From contig NZ_RXYK01000002.1 of the NCBI RefSeq assembly GCF_003968655.1, positions 62,001 to 126,000 on the forward strand: a stretch of 64,000 bases of DNA. Direction: 5' to 3'. A model generated the notes under the pieces. That model did no database searches. It saw only the letters and a list, made by a program, of their open reading frames with translations, and was not told where the DNA came from. This DNA is from Chlorobium phaeovibrioides. GTDB lineage: Bacteria; Bacteroidota; Chlorobiia; Chlorobiales; Chlorobiaceae. Position numbers and translations under genes: made by a program. Below, piece after piece: positions 60,686 through 64,000 of this stretch (its first letter is position 1; every line of letters begins with the position of its first letter).

Positions 60686-62890
60686 ATGGCTGAACAAGTG
60701 AATCCGGCCGGAGCCGTGCCAAAAGCGAAGGTTCCGCCTCCTAAGGGGAACGCTCCATCTCCTAAAGGTGACGGGACTTCCGGAGCTCCCTCCGTCATCA
60801 AGGAGCAGGATGCCGCCAAAATGAGGCGCTTTCTTTTCCAGCGCACTGAAACCAGAACGACCAAGTGGTATCAGATTTTTGATACCGACAAGATTGACGA
60901 CGAACAGGTCGTTGGTGGTCATCTGGCCCTTCTCGGCGTTCTGGGCTTCCTTATGGCCATTTATTATATCTCCGGCATACAGGTCTTTCCCGCCTTTCTT
61001 GGTGGTGGTCCCGGCTTCCATGACAACTGGTTCTATCTGACTATCAAGCCCCGTATGGTGTCGCTCGGTATTGATACCTACAGCACCAACACCGCTGACC
61101 TTCAGCAGGCGGCCACCAATCTTCTTGGCTGGGCGGCATTCCATTTTCTTTCCGGCTCCATTCTTCTGTTTGGCGGATGGCGTCACTGGACCCACAATCT
61201 GACCAATCCGTTTACCGGCCGTGCGGGGAACTTCCGCGATTTCCGCTTCCTCGGCAAGTTCGGTGATGCAGTTTTCAATGGCACAAGCGCAAAAACCTAC
61301 AAGGACGCACTTGGACCACACGCGGTCTACATGTCGCTGCTCTTCCTCGGCTGGGGCCTGTTGATGTGGCTTGTCCTTGGTTATGCTCCTGTTCCTGATT
61401 TCCAGACCATCAATTCAGAGACCTTCATGTCTTTTGTGTGGTTTGCGGTTTTCTTTGCTCTTGGACTCTACTGGTGGAACAACCCTCCGAATGCGGCCAT
61501 CCACCTCAATGACGACATGAAAGCGGCTTTCTCCGTCCACCTGACAGCCATCGGCTACATCAATATTGCCATTGGTGTCATAGCTTTTGTGGCTTTCCAG
61601 CAGCCGTCCTTTGCTCCGTACTACCAGGAGCTTGACAACCTTGTTTTTTACCTTTACGGTGAACCCTTCAACCGGGTCAGCTATGACTTCGTCCAGGAGG
61701 GAGGCAGAATTGTTTCTGGAAGCAAGGAATTCGCAGAATTCGCTCCTTTCGCAATTCTTCCGAAGAACGGGCAGTCGTTCGGGATGTCGAGGGTTGTCAT
61801 CAATCTGATATCCTTCAACCACATCATCTGCGGTGTGCTCTATGTTTTTGCCGGCGTCTACCATGGTGGACAGTATCTCCTTAAAATTCAGCTCAACGGT
61901 CTCTACAACCAGATCAAGTCCATCTGGATCACCAAGGGCCGCGATCAGGAGGTTCAGGTCAAGATTCTCGGAACCGTCATGGCGCTCTGCTTTGCCACCA
62001 TGCTTTCCGTCTATGCGGTCATCGTATGGAACACGATCTGCGAGCTGAACATTTTCGGCACCAACATCATGATGTCGTTCTACTGGCTGAAGCCGTTGCC
62101 GATGTTCCAGTGGATGTTTGCCGATCCGAGCATCAATGACTGGGTTATGGTGCATGTCATCGTTGCGGGTTCGCTCTTTTCGCTTATCGCGCTTGTCCGT
62201 ATAGCATTCTTTGCCCACACTTCGCCTCTCTGGGACGACCTCGGGCTCAAGAAGAACTCCTATTCCTTCCCGTGTCTCGGCCCTGTGTACGGCGGAACCT
62301 GCGGCGTGTCCATTCAGGATCAGCTCTGGTTTGCAATGCTCTGGGGAGTGAAAGGTCTTTCAGCAGTCTGCTGGTACATTGACGGCGCCTGGATTGCATC
62401 GATGATGTACGGCGTACCGGCTGCGGATGCCAAAGCATGGGATTCAGTGGCAGGTCTGGCGCACCACTATACTTCAGGTATCTTCTATTACTTCTGGACA
62501 GAGACCGTGACGATTTTCTCCAGCTCGCACCTCTCCACTATCCTGATGATAGGACACCTTGTATGGTTCATCAGCTTTGCGGTATGGTTTGAGGATCGCG
62601 GTTCCCGTCTTGAAGGTGCAGATATCCAGACCCGTACCATCCGCTGGCTTGGCAAGAAATTCCTCGGCAGGGATGTCCAGTTCCGCTTCCCGGTTCTGAC
62701 CATATCCGACTCAAAGCTTGCAGGTACATTCCTGTACTTTGGAGGAACATTCATGCTGGTATTCCTCTTTCTTGCCAACGGATTCTACCAGACTGATTCG
62801 CCTCTGCCCCCGACTGTGAGCGATGCTGCCGTCAGTGGACAGGCCCTGTTGACTCAGGTTGTCGACTATCTGATGAAACTGATAGCCTGA
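60686..62890 (+). CDS. pscA: P840 photosynthetic reaction centre core protein PscA
   Basis: The homodimeric type I reaction-centre core of green sulfur bacteria. 734 residues: a Lys/Pro/Gly-rich N-terminal tail (about 1-35), then eleven hydrophobic helices, the first six antenna-like, the last five the electron-transfer part. FPCLGPVYGGTCGVS supplies the Cys pair (Cys530 and Cys539) from each monomer for the interpolypeptide [4Fe-4S] cluster FX. Numerous His in helices (for example FHFLSGSILLFGGWRHWTHN) fit chlorophyll binding. Start with AAGGAG 9 bases upstream. pscB follows after a hairpin-bearing spacer of 98 bp. Confidence 0.98.
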   Translation: MAEQVNPAGAVPKAKVPPPKGNAPSPKGDGTSGAPSVIKEQDAAKMRRFLFQRTETRTTKWYQIFDTDKIDDEQVVGGHLALLGVLGFLMAIYYISGIQVFPAFLGGGPGFHDNWFYLTIKPRMVSLGIDTYSTNTADLQQAATNLLGWAAFHFLSGSILLFGGWRHWTHNLTNPFTGRAGNFRDFRFLGKFGDAVFNGTSAKTYKDALGPHAVYMSLLFLGWGLLMWLVLGYAPVPDFQTINSETFMSFVWFAVFFALGLYWWNNPPNAAIHLNDDMKAAFSVHLTAIGYINIAIGVIAFVAFQQPSFAPYYQELDNLVFYLYGEPFNRVSYDFVQEGGRIVSGSKEFAEFAPFAILPKNGQSFGMSRVVINLISFNHIICGVLYVFAGVYHGGQYLLKIQLNGLYNQIKSIWITKGRDQEVQVKILGTVMALCFATMLSVYAVIVWNTICELNIFGTNIMMSFYWLKPLPMFQWMFADPSINDWVMVHVIVAGSLFSLIALVRIAFFAHTSPLWDDLGLKKNSYSFPCLGPVYGGTCGVSIQDQLWFAMLWGVKGLSAVCWYIDGAWIASMMYGVPAADAKAWDSVAGLAHHYTSGIFYYFWTETVTIFSSSHLSTILMIGHLVWFISFAVWFEDRGSRLEGADIQTRTIRWLGKKFLGRDVQFRFPVLTISDSKLAGTFLYFGGTFMLVFLFLANGFYQTDSPLPPTVSDAAVSGQALLTQVVDYLMKLIA

Positions 62891-62900
62891 AGTGCATGAA

Positions 62901-62939
62901 CATCCGGCCGGAGTGCCACAATCGCGCTCCGGCCGGATG
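62901..62939 (+). promoter_or_regulatory. Intercistronic hairpin between pscA and pscB
   Basis: CATCCGGCCGGAG (62901-62913) pairs perfectly with CTCCGGCCGGATG (62927-62939). AGTGCAT (62891-62897) can alternatively extend pairing to ATGCACT (62937-62943). No T-run follows, so this is not a classical terminator; it could stabilise the pscA 3' end, mark a processing site or cause partial termination, lowering pscB relative to pscA. Confidence 0.8.
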
Positions 62940-62988
62940 CACTGAAAGGCAATAAGATTATTATGCAAATCAAGAGGAGGGTTTTCTG

Positions 62989-63750
62989 ATGGCCGATCCT
63001 GTAAAACAGACGGGAACACCTAAGCCGCCTGCAGTCAAACCGGCACCAACGCCGGCAGATCCGACGGCTGTTGCGCCAAAGGCGCCTGCGCCCGCAGAGG
63101 GTGCTCCGAAGGCCGCAGCACCGAAAGCTGCAGCCCCGAAAACGGTAGCGCCGAAGCAGGCGGGAAAAGCCAGGCTTGAGCCGCTGAATGTCAATATCGG
63201 TCGTTGTGGGGTGGCTCAGGAGTCGGCCCTTCCCTATAAAAAGCCGGCAGCAAAAGTTGCTCCAAAACCCGCGCCCGGCGCAAAGCCGGTACCTGGAGCG
63301 AAGCCCGTTGCGGGTGCAAAGCCGGTACCTGGAGCGAAACCCGCTGCAGGCGGTGCCGCTGCAAAAGCAGCCCCGCCGGTTGCCAAGGCTGCCCCTGTTG
63401 CATCAGGAAAGCCGCCGCTGAAAAAAGCCGCACCAAGGCCGAAAAAGCATTATTTTATTCTGGAAAACCTCTGCGTTGGATGCGGCCTCTGTCTTGACAA
63501 ATGCCCGCCGAAGGTCAATGCAATTGGATACAAGTTCTATGGTGATGTGCAGGAGGGTGGCTTCCGCTGTTACATTGATCAGGATGCATGTATCTCATGT
63601 TCGGCGTGTTTCTCTGCTGATGAGTGTCCATCGGGTGCCCTCCTTGAAATTCTTCCTGATGGTGAGACGCTTGACTTTACCTATACTCCTCCGGAGAGGA
63701 TTGATTTTGACCTTCGTTTTCTTCACCGTTTTCACCGCGAGGTACGCTGA
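62989..63750 (+). CDS. pscB: Reaction centre iron-sulfur protein PscB (FA/FB)
   Basis: The 2[4Fe-4S] subunit that passes electrons from FX to ferredoxin. 253 residues. The C-terminal third is a bacterial-type ferredoxin: LCVGCGLCLDKCPP (Cys162, 165, 168, 172) and ACISCSACFSADECPSG (Cys201, 204, 207, 213; the longer last spacing is notable). Residues 1-155 are an Ala/Pro/Lys-rich, probably extended tail containing tandem AKPVPG-type repeats. AGGAGG lies 8 bases before the ATG. Positive charges in the tail may dock the subunit on the PscA dimer. Confidence 0.97.
   Translation: MADPVKQTGTPKPPAVKPAPTPADPTAVAPKAPAPAEGAPKAAAPKAAAPKTVAPKQAGKARLEPLNVNIGRCGVAQESALPYKKPAAKVAPKPAPGAKPVPGAKPVAGAKPVPGAKPAAGGAAAKAAPPVAKAAPVASGKPPLKKAAPRPKKHYFILENLCVGCGLCLDKCPPKVNAIGYKFYGDVQEGGFRCYIDQDACISCSACFSADECPSGALLEILPDGETLDFTYTPPERIDFDLRFLHRFHREVR
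63280..63351 (+). repeat. 36-bp tandem repeat in the pscB tail
   Basis: Two 36-bp units (63280-63315 and 63316-63351) identical in the first 23 bases and differing at four later positions. They encode AKPVPGAKPVAG and AKPVPGAKPAAG. Copy number is prone to change by slippage. Confidence 0.9.
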
Positions 63751-63779
63751 AGCAGGCAGAACGGCTCAACTGTTCATGA

Positions 63780-63810
63780 AAAAGCATTGTCATAAAGGGG
63801 CAATGCTTTT
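63780..63810 (+). terminator. Intrinsic terminator after pscB
   Basis: AAAAGCATTG (63780-63789) pairs with CAATGCTTTT (63801-63810) and T continues to 63815. It ends the pscAB transcript 30 bp after the pscB stop. Confidence 0.93.
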
Positions 63811-63846
63811 TTTTTGCATTCAGACCACAATCCACCAAAACACTCC

Positions 63847-64000
63847 ATGAACCAGTCGCTTGTCATCATTCCGACTTACTGTGAAGCGAGGAATATCGGG
63901 CGCATGCTTGATGCTCTGCTCGCCCTGTACCCTGACGAACTTGATGTGCTGGTGATTGATGACAGTTCACCCGATGGAACCGCTGATGTGGTGCGCCAGA
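63847..64000 (+). CDS. Glycosyltransferase family 2 (dolichyl-phosphate mannosyltransferase-like), 5' part
   Basis: 51 codons to the window edge. MNQSLVIIPTYCEARNIGRM is the GT2 N-terminus, followed by LDVLVIDDSSPDGTAD, the DxS/DSSPDGT nucleotide-sugar binding block typical of DPM1-like polyprenol-phosphate glycosyltransferases (often annotated Ppm1). The remaining part is outside the window. Confidence 0.85.
   Translation, partial: MNQSLVIIPTYCEARNIGRMLDALLALYPDELDVLVIDDSSPDGTADVVRQ

Noticed and set aside
63041-63440. Repeated GC-rich units in pscB considered as a CRISPR-like array
   Set aside because: The units are in frame, encode Ala/Pro/Lys repeats and have no spacers.

Overview
The window is chromosomal DNA of a green sulfur bacterium (Chlorobiaceae, Chlorobium/Pelodictyon type). 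The diagnostic genes are pscA and pscB, which encode the core and Fe-S subunits of the homodimeric P840 reaction centre (60.7-63.8 kb), and a chlorosome envelope protein of the CsmB type (30.7-30.9 kb). Fumarate reductase/succinate dehydrogenase of the anchor-less 'E' type, as expected for a reverse-TCA autotroph, also fits. The species cannot be fixed from sequence reading alone. No prophage, complete insertion sequence, CRISPR array or rRNA operon was seen; one tRNA gene is present.

Layout. 0-6 kb: the 5' part of prfB with its programmed +1 frameshift site, then glgE and a treS-maltokinase fusion (the GlgE alpha-glucan route from trehalose/maltose), closed by a strong terminator. 6-16 kb: housekeeping genes (mazG, mnmE, a Band-7 protein, pfkA, a ferrochelatase-like gene), a decayed short-chain dehydrogenase fused to the start of mnmE, and an AAA/DUF4143 ATPase gene lying between two identical 28-bp direct repeats. 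16-22 kb: potassium uptake (kup), an HTH-PAS regulator, small unknown genes, a secreted two-module pentapeptide-repeat protein and an NAD(P)-binding protein. 22-30.6 kb (minus strand): a compact operon amgK-murU-namZ-Na+/solute symporter followed by a hybrid sensor kinase and a stand-alone receiver. It reads as a peptidoglycan (MurNAc) salvage system with a candidate transporter and sensor.

30.7-38.9 kb: csmB, a DUF1997-like gene, then an operon headed by a CsoR/CstR-like repressor with a visible TACCC-N5-GGGTA operator. The operon carries a TolC channel, a very short lipoprotein adaptor, an RND pump, a small Cys-containing protein and a metallo-beta-lactamase-fold hydrolase. The repressor keeps the two cysteines of the family but has Asn where copper sensors have His, which suggests a reactive-sulfur or other thiol-type sensor in this sulfide oxidiser. 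39-46 kb: sdhA-sdhB-sdhE, hemE, a Kv-type channel with a C-terminal zinc ribbon, gmhA and ribH. 46-55.6 kb: plsC-thrC-thrB (minus) diverge from atpA-atpG (plus), followed by thrA and cinA. The threonine genes therefore flank an isolated alpha/gamma pair of the F1 ATPase. 55.7-60.3 kb: mutL, tRNA-Arg(CCU), a monohaem cytochrome c, mtgA, rubredoxin (55 codons) and dapF. 60.3-64 kb: a 400-bp leader, pscA, an intercistronic GC-rich hairpin, pscB with an Ala/Pro-rich repeat tail, a terminator and the start of a family-2 glycosyltransferase cut by the window edge.

Many genes lack a clear Shine-Dalgarno sequence, so several starts are choices among nearby ATGs; these are stated in the entries. All function calls rest on recognised motifs and gene order read by eye; no database search was run.
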